From: Novosphingobium resinovorum
Lineage (GTDB): Bacteria > Pseudomonadota > Alphaproteobacteria > Sphingomonadales > Sphingomonadaceae
NCBI RefSeq assembly: GCF_001742225.1
Contig: NZ_CP017078.1
Span: forward strand, 290,887 to 354,886
DNA: 64,000 nucleotides
Reading direction: 5' to 3'
Shown here: in pieces, positions 7,742 to 16,741 of the stretch
How positions within the stretch are numbered: the stretch's first letter is position 1
How the letters are laid out: every line of letters begins with the position of its first letter
Notes under the pieces: generated by a model
Database searches by the model: none
Seen by the model: only the letters and a program-made list of their open reading frames with translations
What the model was told of the DNA's origin: nothing
Position numbers and translations under genes: made by a program

Positions 7742-8547
7742 TCAGGCAGCAAGCCGCCCAAAATCGATCCGGCTATTCAGATCGAGGTCGAAGCGGCCAT
7801 AAGGATTGACGTGGCTGTAAATCAGCGGTGTGAGGCCGCGATAATCATCCGGCGTCATCCGGCCCGTCCATTTCGGTTCCACCAGCACGCTCTGAAGCAT
7901 TCGGGTGTTCACATAGACAAGCGACGCTTGCAGCAAATGTAGCGCCAGGACCGAGAGCTGCTGCTCATCGATGCGGTTAGTGGCGATCTCGCCGCCCTTG
8001 CCGAAGAAAACGAACCCATTGGCACTGTTCCAGTTTTCAACGACATTCAGGCCTTCATGAATTTCGCGGCGGAAGGACTCCTCGCGCAGATACCGGCACA
8101 GGAAGATCGTCTTGACCGCGCGGCCCAGCTCACTCAACGCCTTGTAGGTCGGGTGCATCACCTCGGAGCGGCTAAACCGGCGCAGGATCGCCTCCGGGTC
8201 GGCGGTTTTTGTCTGCATCGCGGCTGCATATTTGACCATCTCGTCATATTGCTGCTCGATCTCATCCCAGTTGATCGGACTGGAGAGGATCGGCTGCAAG
8301 TGGGGAAGCCGCGTTCGCATGCCGACATCGGGAAGAGCCAGCTTCTGGCGAGCGATCGCTTTCAGGCGGGGTGCAAGCTCAAATCCGAGAAGCCGGCAAA
8401 ATGCAAAGCCAACCGCGCTTTGGCCATGACTATCAACATATTGTCGCTGGATTTCCATGTCGGTGCAATGGCGCAGCACGCCCTCGATCATGGAGGCGAC
8501 CTCGGAGGAAGAGCAGCTGTCAACGGCGGAGCAAAAGTCGGCCATTC
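7742..8547 (-). pseudogene. tnpA: Tn3-family transposase, C-terminal fragment
   Basis: About 268 residues survive of a transposase that is normally near 1000. The remnant includes [26 protein letters not shown] and ends in the family-like [22 protein letters not shown]...[15 protein letters not shown]...[19 protein letters not shown]. Everything upstream is missing because the IS21-family element abuts at 8548. The missing N-terminal part is not found on the far side of that element. The unit (tnpR, res, tnpA fragment) cannot transpose by itself, although the res/resolvase pair may still recombine. Confidence 0.85.
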
Positions 8548-8576
8548 GGCGGCGTAAAACCAGGCCACGGTGTTAC

Positions 8577-8629
8577 ATGCCGGGGGGAGTGGCGTGAGGG
8601 CGTAGCCCGAAGGCCACTCCCCCCGGCAT
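8577..8629. terminator. Strong 17-bp hairpin after istB
   Basis: ATGCCGGGGGGAGTGGC (8577-8593) and its perfect reverse complement (8613-8629) enclose a 19-nt loop, 11 bp past the istB stop. It is GC-rich and not followed by a T-run. It may insulate the element from outside transcription or terminate istAB. Confidence 0.5.
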
Positions 8630-8640
8630 TGGCTTGATTT

Positions 8641-9408
8641 TCAGGGTCTGGTTTTGGCCTTTCGGGCCCGGCTGTGAGCGAGGCGATAGCTTTCGCCGTT
8701 CATCTCGAGGATGCTGACGTGATGGGTCAGACGATCGAGGAGCGCGCCTGTGAGGCGCTCGGATCCGAAGGTTTCAGTCCATTCGTCGAAGGGCAGGTTG
8801 CTGGTGATCAAGGTGGAGCCGCGCTCATAGCGCTGGGAGATCAGCTCGAACAACAGTTCGGCACCGGTCTTGGAGAGCGGTACGAAGCCCAGTTCGTCAA
8901 TGATGAGCAGCTTGTATCCGGCCATCTGCTTCTGGAAGCGCAGGAGACGCCGCTCGTCGCGCGCCTCCATCATCTCGCTGACCAGCGCCGCCGCAGTGGT
9001 GAAGCCCACCGACAGTCCTTTCTGGCATGCTGCCAGCCCGAGCCCCAAAGCTACGTGCGTCTTGCCGGTGCCCGATGGCCCCAGAGCGATGGCGTTCTCA
9101 CGCCGCTCGATCCACTCGCAGCGCGCCATCTCGAGCACCTGCATCTTGTTGAGCCTGGGGATAGCGGCGAAGTCGAAGCTGTCGAGGCTTTTGACGGCGG
9201 GGAAGCGCGCGGCCTTGATGCGCCGCTCGACCATACGACGCTCCCTGTCGATCATCTCCATCTCGACGAGACGGGCGAGGAAGCGGATATGATCGACGCC
9301 TTCAGCGGCACATTGCCGGGCGAGCTTGTGATGCTCTCGCAGGCACGTAGGCAGCTTGAGTGCCTTGAGATGGTGAGCGAGAAGAATCTCCGGTGCCTGA
9401 TCGCTCAT
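8641..9408 (-). CDS. istB: IS21-family helper ATPase IstB
   Basis: The 255-residue AAA+ ATPase supports target capture by IstA. Walker A GPSGTGKTH lies near 108-116, preceded by the DnaC-like N-terminal segment ERRMVERRIKAARFPAVKSLDSFDF. Walker B LLIIDELGF lies near 170-178, and SNLPFDEWTETFGSERLTGALLDRL is the typical C-terminal part. The ATG at 9408 overlaps the istA stop (ATGA). The length is normal and there are no disruptions. Confidence 0.95.
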   Translation of the reverse strand: MSDQAPEILLAHHLKALKLPTCLREHHKLARQCAAEGVDHIRFLARLVEMEMIDRERRMVERRIKAARFPAVKSLDSFDFAAIPRLNKMQVLEMARCEWIERRENAIALGPSGTGKTHVALGLGLAACQKGLSVGFTTAAALVSEMMEARDERRLLRFQKQMAGYKLLIIDELGFVPLSKTGAELLFELISQRYERGSTLITSNLPFDEWTETFGSERLTGALLDRLTHHVSILEMNGESYRLAHSRARKAKTRP

Positions 9409-10913
9409 GCGGCCTCCTGCCTGTCGGACAGCAGGCTCATATAGGCTCTGGCAAAGGTCTTCTCGACCGTCGTGCGTGGCAGGAAGGGATAGACGTCCAG
9501 GTCCAGCCTGGGCGGCACGCGTTCGACCCGGCACAGGACCAGGTGCCTGACGGCATCGAAGCCGATGGCGCCAAGGTCGATGGCCTGTTCCACCGCCGCC
9601 TGGAGATCGGCGATGGTGAACGTTTCCAGCAGGCGCAGCACCTGTACATATTCGCGCCTGCCATGTTTGTGCATGCGCCCTTCCATCAACCGCTGGAGCG
9701 TCCCGAACGCTTCGGGCAGGTCCCAGCCCTGCAAAGGGGCCGCCTGGTCGAATGCGTTGATCTTCTGCTCAATCAGCGGGAGATAATGGAGCGGGTCGAA
9801 GATAACCTCCTCGCGGGCATGGCAACGCGGGTGACGGGCGATGACCTCGCTGCGGCATCCGATCACCACCGCATCGACATAGGCCCTGATCCAGACTTCC
9901 TGATGGCCCCAGGCCACCGGAACCGAATAATCGTTGGTCCTGTAGCGCACCAGGGATTGCGAGGAGACCCGCCCCCCGGTCTGATCGCAGGCCTCGAAGG
10001 GTGTAGCGGGCAGAGGCTGCATCGCCGCCAAATCGCGCTGCAAGCGCTCACCGATCGTCTCGCTCTCCCCGCGCACCTTGTCCTGCTGGCGCCTGCGGCA
10101 TTGCTCCTCCAGCCACAGGTTGAACGCCTCCCAGGTCGGGAACTTCGGGATCGGCACCATGAAATTGCGGCGGCAGTAACCAACCAGCCCTTCCACATTG
10201 CCTTTCTCGTTCCCCTTGCCCGGGCGGGCATAGCGGTCGCGGATCACGTAATGCGACAGGAAAGCGCTGAACAGCGTGGCACGCTTGCGCGTGCCGTCTG
10301 GCAGGATCTTCGCCACCAGGCAGCGATCGTTGTCATAGACGATCGAGCGCGGCACCGCGCCGAAGAACGCGAAGGCATGGACATGTCCGTCCACCCAGGC
10401 CTCCGCCACCGCCGCCGGATAGGCTCGCACATAGCAGGCATCACTGTGCGGCAGATCGAGCGCGAAGAAGTAAGCCTTTTGCTCCACCCCGCCGATCTCC
10501 ACCAGCGCTTCCCCGAAATCGGCCTGCGCATCTCCCGCCGGGTGCGCCAGCGGCACGAACATCTCCCGGCTGCGTTGCTCGCGCTCCCGGATGTAATCCT
10601 TGATGATCGTATAGCCGCCGGTAAAACCATGTTCGGTGCGCAAACGGTCGAATACCCGCTTCGCCGTATGGCGCTGCTTGCGCGGGACACCGCGATCCCC
10701 CTCAAGCCATCCATCGATGATCCCCACAAACCCGTCCAGCTTCGGGCGCTGCGGTGCAGACTGACGCCGGTAACCCGGCGGCGATGAAAACGACAGCATC
10801 TTGCGCACCGTATCGCGCGACACATTGAAACGCTTCGCCGCCGCCCGTTGGCTCATGCCATCCGCGCAAGCCAAACGGACCTGAAGATAAAGTTCCACGC
10901 TGTAGATCCCCAC
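9405..10913 (-). CDS. istA: IS21-family transposase IstA
   Basis: The 502-residue DDE transposase has an N-terminal HTH (SQRAAAKRFNVSRDTVRKML, about 21-40). The catalytic core has Asp in DAQADFGEALVEI, Asp in SIVYDNDRCLV and Glu in GKGNEKGNVEGLVGY. The C-terminal beta domain includes YRTNDYSVPVAWGHQEVWI. It starts with GTG at 10913 and overlaps istB at its end. The gene looks intact, so the element may still be active. Confidence 0.95.
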   Translation of the reverse strand: MGIYSVELYLQVRLACADGMSQRAAAKRFNVSRDTVRKMLSFSSPPGYRRQSAPQRPKLDGFVGIIDGWLEGDRGVPRKQRHTAKRVFDRLRTEHGFTGGYTIIKDYIREREQRSREMFVPLAHPAGDAQADFGEALVEIGGVEQKAYFFALDLPHSDACYVRAYPAAVAEAWVDGHVHAFAFFGAVPRSIVYDNDRCLVAKILPDGTRKRATLFSAFLSHYVIRDRYARPGKGNEKGNVEGLVGYCRRNFMVPIPKFPTWEAFNLWLEEQCRRRQQDKVRGESETIGERLQRDLAAMQPLPATPFEACDQTGGRVSSQSLVRYRTNDYSVPVAWGHQEVWIRAYVDAVVIGCRSEVIARHPRCHAREEVIFDPLHYLPLIEQKINAFDQAAPLQGWDLPEAFGTLQRLMEGRMHKHGRREYVQVLRLLETFTIADLQAAVEQAIDLGAIGFDAVRHLVLCRVERVPPRLDLDVYPFLPRTTVEKTFARAYMSLLSDRQEAA

Positions 10914-10963
10914 ACCTCCCTGACTTGGCAGAAAGGCTTCAAGGTGGACGACTTTTACGCCGC

Positions 10964-11482
10964 CCGCAGCAGGACTATCCCGCCGCTAGCGTGGCCGAAT
11001 ATTGCTCCGCCGTTCTCAGGAAAGCCTGCCTGGAAGCGATAACACAGAGCACGACCGGAATAATCGCGGAAATTTCCAAGATTGCCTCAGACGATAGCCG
11101 TTCGGTTCATGACCGACTTTGCGACGCGATTACGCGCATAATCTATTTTTATTCGGACCATCCCTATGTGAGGGATTTTGTCGTTCGGCACGCAGCGGAT
11201 AGGTCTGAGCGGTCGACATTGGTTACGGAACAACTGATCCATCCTGCCTATGAAAGTTGTCGGACGCTTTACGAGGCCGGAATCGCTCAGGGCATAATCA
11301 GGGCCAGTCACCCTGCGCTCTTTTTCGCGTTGCTGAGCGCCGCTGCCAATCAACCCGCCAGCTTTCCTACTGTCCTGCGATCGCTTGCTCCCGAGATCCC
11401 TGAGGACGCCGCCCGAATTCTCATCGCAGAGACCATCGTCGAGACTTTGCTCCACGGCGAGCCATGCGCTCCGCCGCGGTGA
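10964..11482 (+). pseudogene. TetR-family regulator, N-terminally truncated
   Basis: The frame reads from the IS21 end and gives the ligand-binding part of a TetR protein, about 170 residues: PQQDYPAASVAEYCSAVLRKACLEAI, then helices such as VHDRLCDAITRIIYFY and LTEQLIHPAYESCRTLYEAGIAQGI, and a C-terminal ILIAETIVETLLHG. The roughly 45-residue HTH domain is missing. It lies immediately upstream of and co-directional with the PHA operon, so it probably once repressed it. Without the HTH it cannot bind an operator. A TTG inside the IS could in principle start translation. Confidence 0.7.
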
Positions 11483-11601
11483 ACCTCAAAGGGGAGGTAC
11501 TTAACCTTTCTGCAGGCTGCCGAGCGCCTGCGCAAAGAAACACAGCAGAGGGACTCGCCTGCTCGCAGGCATTGCCGCTCTGCCGCCGCAGGAGATTGAG
11601 C

Positions 11602-13353
11602 ATGTCGATCGATGAACACCAAACCGACCCCCTCGACGGCCTCGCCGAGACGCTCGATCACGCAGCGGCTGCCATGGTGGCTCAGGCAACGCATGGCCTG
11701 TCTCCCGCAACGCTTGTTCAGGCATGGTCGGACTGGGCGCTCCATCTCGCCATCTCTCCGGGCAGGCAGTTGCAACTGGCTACCAAGCTGGGTCGCAAAT
11801 ATATGCGACTGGCTGATTATGCAGCCCGGCGCGCCGGCGATCCCGACACCCTTCCCGCAATCGAGCCGCTGCCCCAGGACCGCCGCTTCGACGACCCTGC
11901 CTGGCGGGAACAGCCCTATGATCTTCTCGTGCAGGCATTTCTGCTGACCCAGCAATGGTGGCACGCCGCCACGACGGGCATAAAGGGCGTGGACCGTCAT
12001 CATGAAGACATGGTTGCGTTCGCGGCCCGCCAAATCCTCGACATCGTCGCGCCGACGAACATTATCGCGGCGAATCCCGTGCTCCAGAAGCGGATCGTCG
12101 AAACAGGCGGGCGCTGCCTCATCGACGGCATCGAGCATCTTTTCGAGGACATGAGCCGCCTTGCACGAGGGGAATCACCGGCGGGAGTTGAGGCGTTCCC
12201 GGTTGGCGAGACTGTTGCCGCGACGCCAGGAAAGGTCGTCTATCGCAACGAACTGATCGAACTGATCCAGTATGAACCGACGAGCGGGATGGTCCATCCG
12301 GAGCCGGTGCTGATCGTGCCCGCCTGGATCATGAAATATTATATTCTCGATCTTTCGCCGGACAATTCGCTGGTCCGCTGGCTGGTGGGCCAGGGTTACA
12401 CGGTCTTCGCCATCTCCTGGCACAATCCGGGCAGCGCCGACCGCAACCTCGACATGGACGCCTATCGACGGCTGGGCGCGATGGCAGCGATCGATGCCAT
12501 CCACGCGATCTGCGGCGACGCGCATATCCACGCGCTGGGTTATTGTCTCGGGGGCACATTGCTGTCCATCGCCGCAGCCGCAATGGCGCGCGATGGCGAC
12601 GACAGGCTGGCGAGCGTCACCCTGCTCGCGGCCCAGACCGAGTTCAGCGAACCCGGAGAACTTGGCCTTTTCATCGATGAGTCCCAGCTCAATCTGCTCG
12701 AGAACATGATGTGGAGCCGGGGCTATCTCGACAGCAGCCAGATGGGCGGTGCGTTCGAGATTCTGCGTTCGAACGATCTCGTCTGGTCGCGGATCCTCAC
12801 CGAATATCTGATGGGCGAGCGTGCGCCCATGAACGATCTCATGGCGTGGAACGCCGACGGCACGCGCATGCCTTATGCCATGCACAGCCAGTATCTGCGC
12901 CGTCTGTTTCTCGATGATGATCTGGCCGAAGGCAAATACAAGGTCGACGGCCGGGCTATTTCCCTGTCGGCGCTGCGCAAACCGATGTTCATCGTAGGAA
13001 CCGAACGCGACCATGTCGCGCCGTGGAAGTCGGTCCACAAGATCCACATGCTCTCCCCGGCCTCCATCCGCTTCGTGCTGACAAGCGGCGGTCACAATGC
13101 CGGCATTGTATCGGAGCCGGGCCACAGGGGGCGTCGCTACAGCGTGCTCGATCGTGTGGAAGACGGCCCCGTGCTCGACGCGGAGGAATGGCTTACGCGC
13201 GCCGAGCCGCATGAGGGAAGCTGGTGGACCGCCTGGGGCGAATGGCTGGTCGACCATTCGAGCGAGCCCGTCCCGCCTCCCCCGATGGGATCGCCCGACA
13301 AGGGATATCCCGCGCTCTATCCGGCACCTGGCCACTATGTGAAGGAGCGTTGA
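11602..13353 (+). CDS. phaC: Class I poly(3-hydroxyalkanoate) synthase
   Basis: This enzyme polymerises (R)-3-hydroxyacyl-CoA into PHA granules. It is 583 residues, close to the 589 of the Cupriavidus enzyme. The lipase-like box HALGYCLGGTL places the nucleophile at Cys315, with Asp470 in VGTERDHVAPWKSVHKIH and His498 in TSGGHNAG, which is the family triad. The N-terminal domain (PYDLLVQAFLLTQQWW) is present. The ATG at 11602 was chosen for AGGAG 7 nt upstream and because the preceding residues are unrelated. It is the first gene of a nine-gene overlapping operon. The substrate chain length cannot be read from sequence. Confidence 0.93.
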   Translation: MSIDEHQTDPLDGLAETLDHAAAAMVAQATHGLSPATLVQAWSDWALHLAISPGRQLQLATKLGRKYMRLADYAARRAGDPDTLPAIEPLPQDRRFDDPAWREQPYDLLVQAFLLTQQWWHAATTGIKGVDRHHEDMVAFAARQILDIVAPTNIIAANPVLQKRIVETGGRCLIDGIEHLFEDMSRLARGESPAGVEAFPVGETVAATPGKVVYRNELIELIQYEPTSGMVHPEPVLIVPAWIMKYYILDLSPDNSLVRWLVGQGYTVFAISWHNPGSADRNLDMDAYRRLGAMAAIDAIHAICGDAHIHALGYCLGGTLLSIAAAAMARDGDDRLASVTLLAAQTEFSEPGELGLFIDESQLNLLENMMWSRGYLDSSQMGGAFEILRSNDLVWSRILTEYLMGERAPMNDLMAWNADGTRMPYAMHSQYLRRLFLDDDLAEGKYKVDGRAISLSALRKPMFIVGTERDHVAPWKSVHKIHMLSPASIRFVLTSGGHNAGIVSEPGHRGRRYSVLDRVEDGPVLDAEEWLTRAEPHEGSWWTAWGEWLVDHSSEPVPPPPMGSPDKGYPALYPAPGHYVKER

Positions 13354-13356
13354 GCG

Positions 13357-14781
13357 ATGGCCGGTCCAGCGATGATCGAAAACCGCACCTTCGATGAAAT
13401 CGAAGTTGGCGACACCGCATCGGTCACACGAACGCTCGAGCCGGAAGACATTCAGCTTTTCGCCCTGGTGTCTGGCGACGTCAATCCGGCTCACCTCGAC
13501 GCGCAATATGCCGCGACCGACATGTTCCGCCACGTCATTGCCCACGGCATGTGGGGCGGCGGCCTCATCTCCGCCGTCCTCGGAACGCAACTACCCGGTC
13601 CTGGCACCATCTATCTGGACCAGTCGTTGCGCTTCCGCCGCCCCGTCGCACCGGGCGACACGATCACCGCCTCGGTCACCGTCGTCGAGAAGCGTGCGGA
13701 GAAGAAAATCCTGATCCTCGACTGCCGCTGCGCCAACCAGCATGGCGAGGATGTCATCACTGGCCAGGCCCAGGTGATCGCGCCCGGCGAAAAGGTGCTG
13801 CGCCCGCGCGCGGAGCTGCCGGACGTTCGCCTCAACGATCATGACAAATATCGCCGGCTGATGGAGCTTGCCGGTGGTAGCGATCCGGTCCCGACGGCGA
13901 TCGTGCATCCTTGCAGCGAAGCCGCCATCACTGCGGCGCTCGATGCGGCGCAAGCCGGATTGATCGCCCCGATCCTCATCGGGCCCGATGCGAAGATCAA
14001 GGCCGCAGCCACTGCGGCCTCGCGCGCGATCGACGGTTTCCGGATCGTGCCGGTGGCGCACAGTCATGCCGCAGCGGCCAAGGCGGTGGAACTGGTGCGC
14101 ACGGGCGAAGCGCAGCTCGTCATGAAGGGATCACTGCACACGGATGAACTGATGGGCGCGGTAGTCTCTTCCGCTACAGGCCTTCGCACCGAACGACGGA
14201 TCAGCCATGCCTATGTCATGGACGTGCCTGGCCGGCCGACACCGCTCATCATTACCGATGCCGCTATCAACATCGCCCCCTCCCTCGAGGAAAAGGCCGA
14301 CATCATCCGCAACGCCATCGATCTCGCGCATGTGATCGGCATGGAGGCGCCCAAAGTCGCGATCCTCGCTGCGGTCGAAACCGTCAACCCGGCAATGCCT
14401 TCGACGCTGGATGCGGCGGCGCTCTGCAAGATGGCGGATCGCGGGCAGATCAGCGGCGGCATTCTCGATGGACCCCTCGCCTTCGACAATGCGGTCAGCG
14501 AGGCCGCGGCCAGGGAAAAGGGTATCGTTTCCGAAGTTGCGGGCCATGCGGAAATTCTGGTCGTGCCCAACCTCGAAGCCGGGAACATGCTGGCCAAGCA
14601 GCTCACATTCCTGGGCGGCGCCGACGCGGCCGGTATCGTGCTTGGCGCGCGCGTGCCGATCATCCTGACGAGCCGTGCCGACAGCCTGCGCACGCGTCTC
14701 GCGTCCTGCGCAGTGGCGGTGCTGATGGCGCGCGCCGTGACGCCGGCAGCCCCTGGATTGCCCGGGGGCAAGAGTGCATGA
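13357..14781 (+). CDS. Bifunctional MaoC-like enoyl-CoA hydratase / phosphate acetyl(butyryl)transferase
   Basis: The 474-residue protein is a fusion. Residues about 8-150 form a MaoC hotdog domain (FALVSGDVNPAHLD, with the catalytic Asp/His in the DxNPxH motif, and IAHGMWGGGLISAVLG). Residues about 170-465 form a phosphotransacylase (LVMKGSLHTDELM, RRISHAYVMDVPG, ITDAAINIAPSLEEK, GGILDGPLAFDNA). The first half can make (R)-3-hydroxyacyl-CoA, the direct phaC substrate. The second exchanges CoA for phosphate on acyl groups. It starts 3 bp after phaC and overlaps ackA by ATGA. Confidence 0.9.
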   Translation: MAGPAMIENRTFDEIEVGDTASVTRTLEPEDIQLFALVSGDVNPAHLDAQYAATDMFRHVIAHGMWGGGLISAVLGTQLPGPGTIYLDQSLRFRRPVAPGDTITASVTVVEKRAEKKILILDCRCANQHGEDVITGQAQVIAPGEKVLRPRAELPDVRLNDHDKYRRLMELAGGSDPVPTAIVHPCSEAAITAALDAAQAGLIAPILIGPDAKIKAAATAASRAIDGFRIVPVAHSHAAAAKAVELVRTGEAQLVMKGSLHTDELMGAVVSSATGLRTERRISHAYVMDVPGRPTPLIITDAAINIAPSLEEKADIIRNAIDLAHVIGMEAPKVAILAAVETVNPAMPSTLDAAALCKMADRGQISGGILDGPLAFDNAVSEAAAREKGIVSEVAGHAEILVVPNLEAGNMLAKQLTFLGGADAAGIVLGARVPIILTSRADSLRTRLASCAVAVLMARAVTPAAPGLPGGKSA

Positions 14782-15971
14782 AGGCGGTCGTCAGCCTCAA
14801 TTCCGGCTCGTCGAGCATCAAATTCTCTCTCTTCGCCATGGAGCCGGGAGGCAGCCTCCAACTCGCGGCCGGCGGAAAGATCGAGAAAATCGGGATAGTG
14901 CCAGCGCTGAAGGCCCGAAGGACGGACGGTACGATCCTGCTCGATCGCACCTGGCCGGATGGCGCAGGCCTTACCCACGCCGACTTGCTGGCCGATCTTT
15001 TTTCCTGGGCGATGCAGCATCCACTTGAAGGCTATGAGATCGCCGCCATCGGACACCGCATCGTCCATGGCGGCACAGAATTTTCCGTCCCGCGGCGCAT
15101 CGATTCTGAATTGATCGACAAGCTGGAAGCACTTTGTCCGCTGGCGCCCCTGCATCAGCCCCATAACCTGGCTGCCGTCCGGGCGATCACCAAGCTTGAT
15201 CCCGACCTGCCTCAGGTCGCCTGCTTCGACACCGCTTTCCATCATGACAAGCCAGCCCTTGCCTCTCGTTTCGCAATCCCCCGTGCGCTTCACGACCAGG
15301 GCATCCGTCGCTACGGTTTTCACGGCCTTTCCTATGAATATATCGCCCGGCGCCTCGCCGCGATCGACCCGGCGCTGGCCTCGGGCAAGGTCATCGCCGC
15401 ACATCTGGGCAATGGCGCGAGCCTTTGCGCCATGGCGGCGGGGCAAAGCGTCGACACGACCATGGGGTTCACCGCGCTCGACGGTTTGATGATGGGCTCC
15501 CGCTCGGGCAGTCTCGACCCCGGTGTCGTGTTGCATCTCATGACGCAGATGGGCATGGGCGCCAAGACGATAGAGGATATGCTTTACAGGCAATCGGGCC
15601 TTCTGGGCGTGTCGGGCATTTCCAGCGACATGCGCACGCTTGCCGCGAGCGACGCACCCGAAGCGAAAGAAGCGATTGATCTCTTCGCCTGGCGGGTAGC
15701 CCGTGACACCGGCGCCCTTGCCGCTTCGCTGGAGGGTGTGGACGGGATCATCTTTACTGCTGGCATCGGCGAAAATGACGCGGGCATGCGCAGTCTTATT
15801 GGTCGCCGGCTCCAATGGCTGGGCCTTGAGATCGATGATCGCGCCAATGCTGCAGGTGAGACGCTGATCAGCGCCCCCGAGAGCCGGATCAAGGCCCTCG
15901 TCATCCCCACCGACGAGGAACGCATGATCGCAATTCACACGCTCAGCCTGCTGCAGGAGACCGCCCAATGA
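14778..15971 (+). CDS. ackA: Acetate/propionate-family kinase
   Basis: The 397-residue ASKHA-fold kinase should convert acyl phosphate plus ADP to the acid plus ATP, following the phosphotransacylase encoded just before it. The N-terminal phosphate loop NSGSSSIKFSLF, IGHRIVHGG, FDTAFH, RYGFHGLSYEY, HLGNGASLCA, MGSRSGSLDPGV and IFTAGIGEND are all in the family order. The length is normal. Both junctions overlap by ATGA. In this context it probably drains surplus acyl-CoA to acid while saving ATP. Acetate, propionate or butyrate cannot be distinguished. Confidence 0.93.
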   Translation: MKAVVSLNSGSSSIKFSLFAMEPGGSLQLAAGGKIEKIGIVPALKARRTDGTILLDRTWPDGAGLTHADLLADLFSWAMQHPLEGYEIAAIGHRIVHGGTEFSVPRRIDSELIDKLEALCPLAPLHQPHNLAAVRAITKLDPDLPQVACFDTAFHHDKPALASRFAIPRALHDQGIRRYGFHGLSYEYIARRLAAIDPALASGKVIAAHLGNGASLCAMAAGQSVDTTMGFTALDGLMMGSRSGSLDPGVVLHLMTQMGMGAKTIEDMLYRQSGLLGVSGISSDMRTLAASDAPEAKEAIDLFAWRVARDTGALAASLEGVDGIIFTAGIGENDAGMRSLIGRRLQWLGLEIDDRANAAGETLISAPESRIKALVIPTDEERMIAIHTLSLLQETAQ

Positions 15972-16741
15972 CACCGCTTGTAGATCTGACCGGCAAGCGC
16001 GGCCTCGTCATCGGGATCGCATACGAACATAGCATCGCGACAGGATGCGCGGAGGCATTTGCCCGGTGCGGCGCCCGGCTTGCCGCCACCTATCTCAACG
16101 AAAAGGCAAAGGACTGGGTCCAGCCTGTCGTCGACCAGCTCGGCGTCGAATGGACTGCGCCGTGCGATGTACGCATCCCCGGCGAACTCGAGGCGCTTTT
16201 CGGCCAGGTGCAAGAACGCTGGGGTGGCCTCGATTTCCTGCTGCACTCGATCGCCTTCGCGCCGAAGGAGGATCTCCACGGTCGGGTGGTCGACAGCAGT
16301 GCGCAAGGCTTCTCGACGGCGATGGACGTGTCCTGCCACAGTTTCCTTCGCATGGCGAAGCTCGCCGAACCGCTGATGGCAACGGGCGGATGCCTGCTTT
16401 GCGTGACCTTCTATGGTTCGGAGCGGGTGGTCGAACACTATAACCTGATGGGTCCCGTCAAGGCGGCCCTGGAAAGCGCAACGCGCTATGTCGCCGCGGA
16501 ACTGGGCGCCAAAGCCATTCGGGCACACGCTATTTCACCAGGGCCGATTGCCACCCGCGCCGCAAGCGGAATCGACCGGTTCGACGAGTTGCTCGATCGG
16601 GCTGCCGCGCAGGTTCCCGCAGGAAAATTGGTTGACGTAAGCGACGTCGGCGCGCTGGCCGCCTTCCTCGTCAGCGATGCCGCGAAGCGGATCACCGGCA
16701 CGATCATTCCGGTCGATAACGGGCAGCATCTTTTCGCGTGA
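15968..16741 (+). CDS. fabI: FabI-like enoyl-ACP reductase
   Basis: The 257-residue SDR-superfamily protein has the FabI-type nucleotide site GLVIGIAYEHSIATGCAEAF and LNEKAKDW. The catalytic pair is Tyr158/Lys165 (YNLMGPVK), with Tyr149 (VTFYGSE) corresponding to the second FabI tyrosine. Family members reduce trans-2-enoyl-ACP with NAD(P)H. It is probably a second copy beside a chromosomal fabI. Such PHA-linked paralogues (phaC, pta, ackA, fabI) occur in other proteobacteria. It could act on enoyl-CoA or as an ACP reductase, and may confer triclosan tolerance by dosage (inference). Confidence 0.87.
   Translation: MTPLVDLTGKRGLVIGIAYEHSIATGCAEAFARCGARLAATYLNEKAKDWVQPVVDQLGVEWTAPCDVRIPGELEALFGQVQERWGGLDFLLHSIAFAPKEDLHGRVVDSSAQGFSTAMDVSCHSFLRMAKLAEPLMATGGCLLCVTFYGSERVVEHYNLMGPVKAALESATRYVAAELGAKAIRAHAISPGPIATRAASGIDRFDELLDRAAAQVPAGKLVDVSDVGALAAFLVSDAAKRITGTIIPVDNGQHLFA

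Larger units (their letters stand above)
8548..10964 (-). mobile_element. IS21-family insertion sequence
   Basis: istA and istB are bracketed by inverted ends. GGCGGCGTAAAA at 8548-8559 is the exact reverse complement of TTTTACGCCGCC at 10953-10964, and matching continues to about 19 of 25 positions. The span is about 2.4 kb, right for the family. The bases just outside (CCATTC on the left, CGCAGC on the right) show no target duplication. The left flank is a Tn3 tnpA and the right flank a TetR gene, so the element sits at a rearrangement junction. The exact outer base of each end is uncertain. Confidence 0.75.

Noticed and set aside
13591..15974. Long minus-strand open frames opposite maoC-pta and ackA
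   Set aside because: They are high-GC shadow frames of strongly conserved genes and show Arg/Ala/Gly-biased composition with no family motifs.
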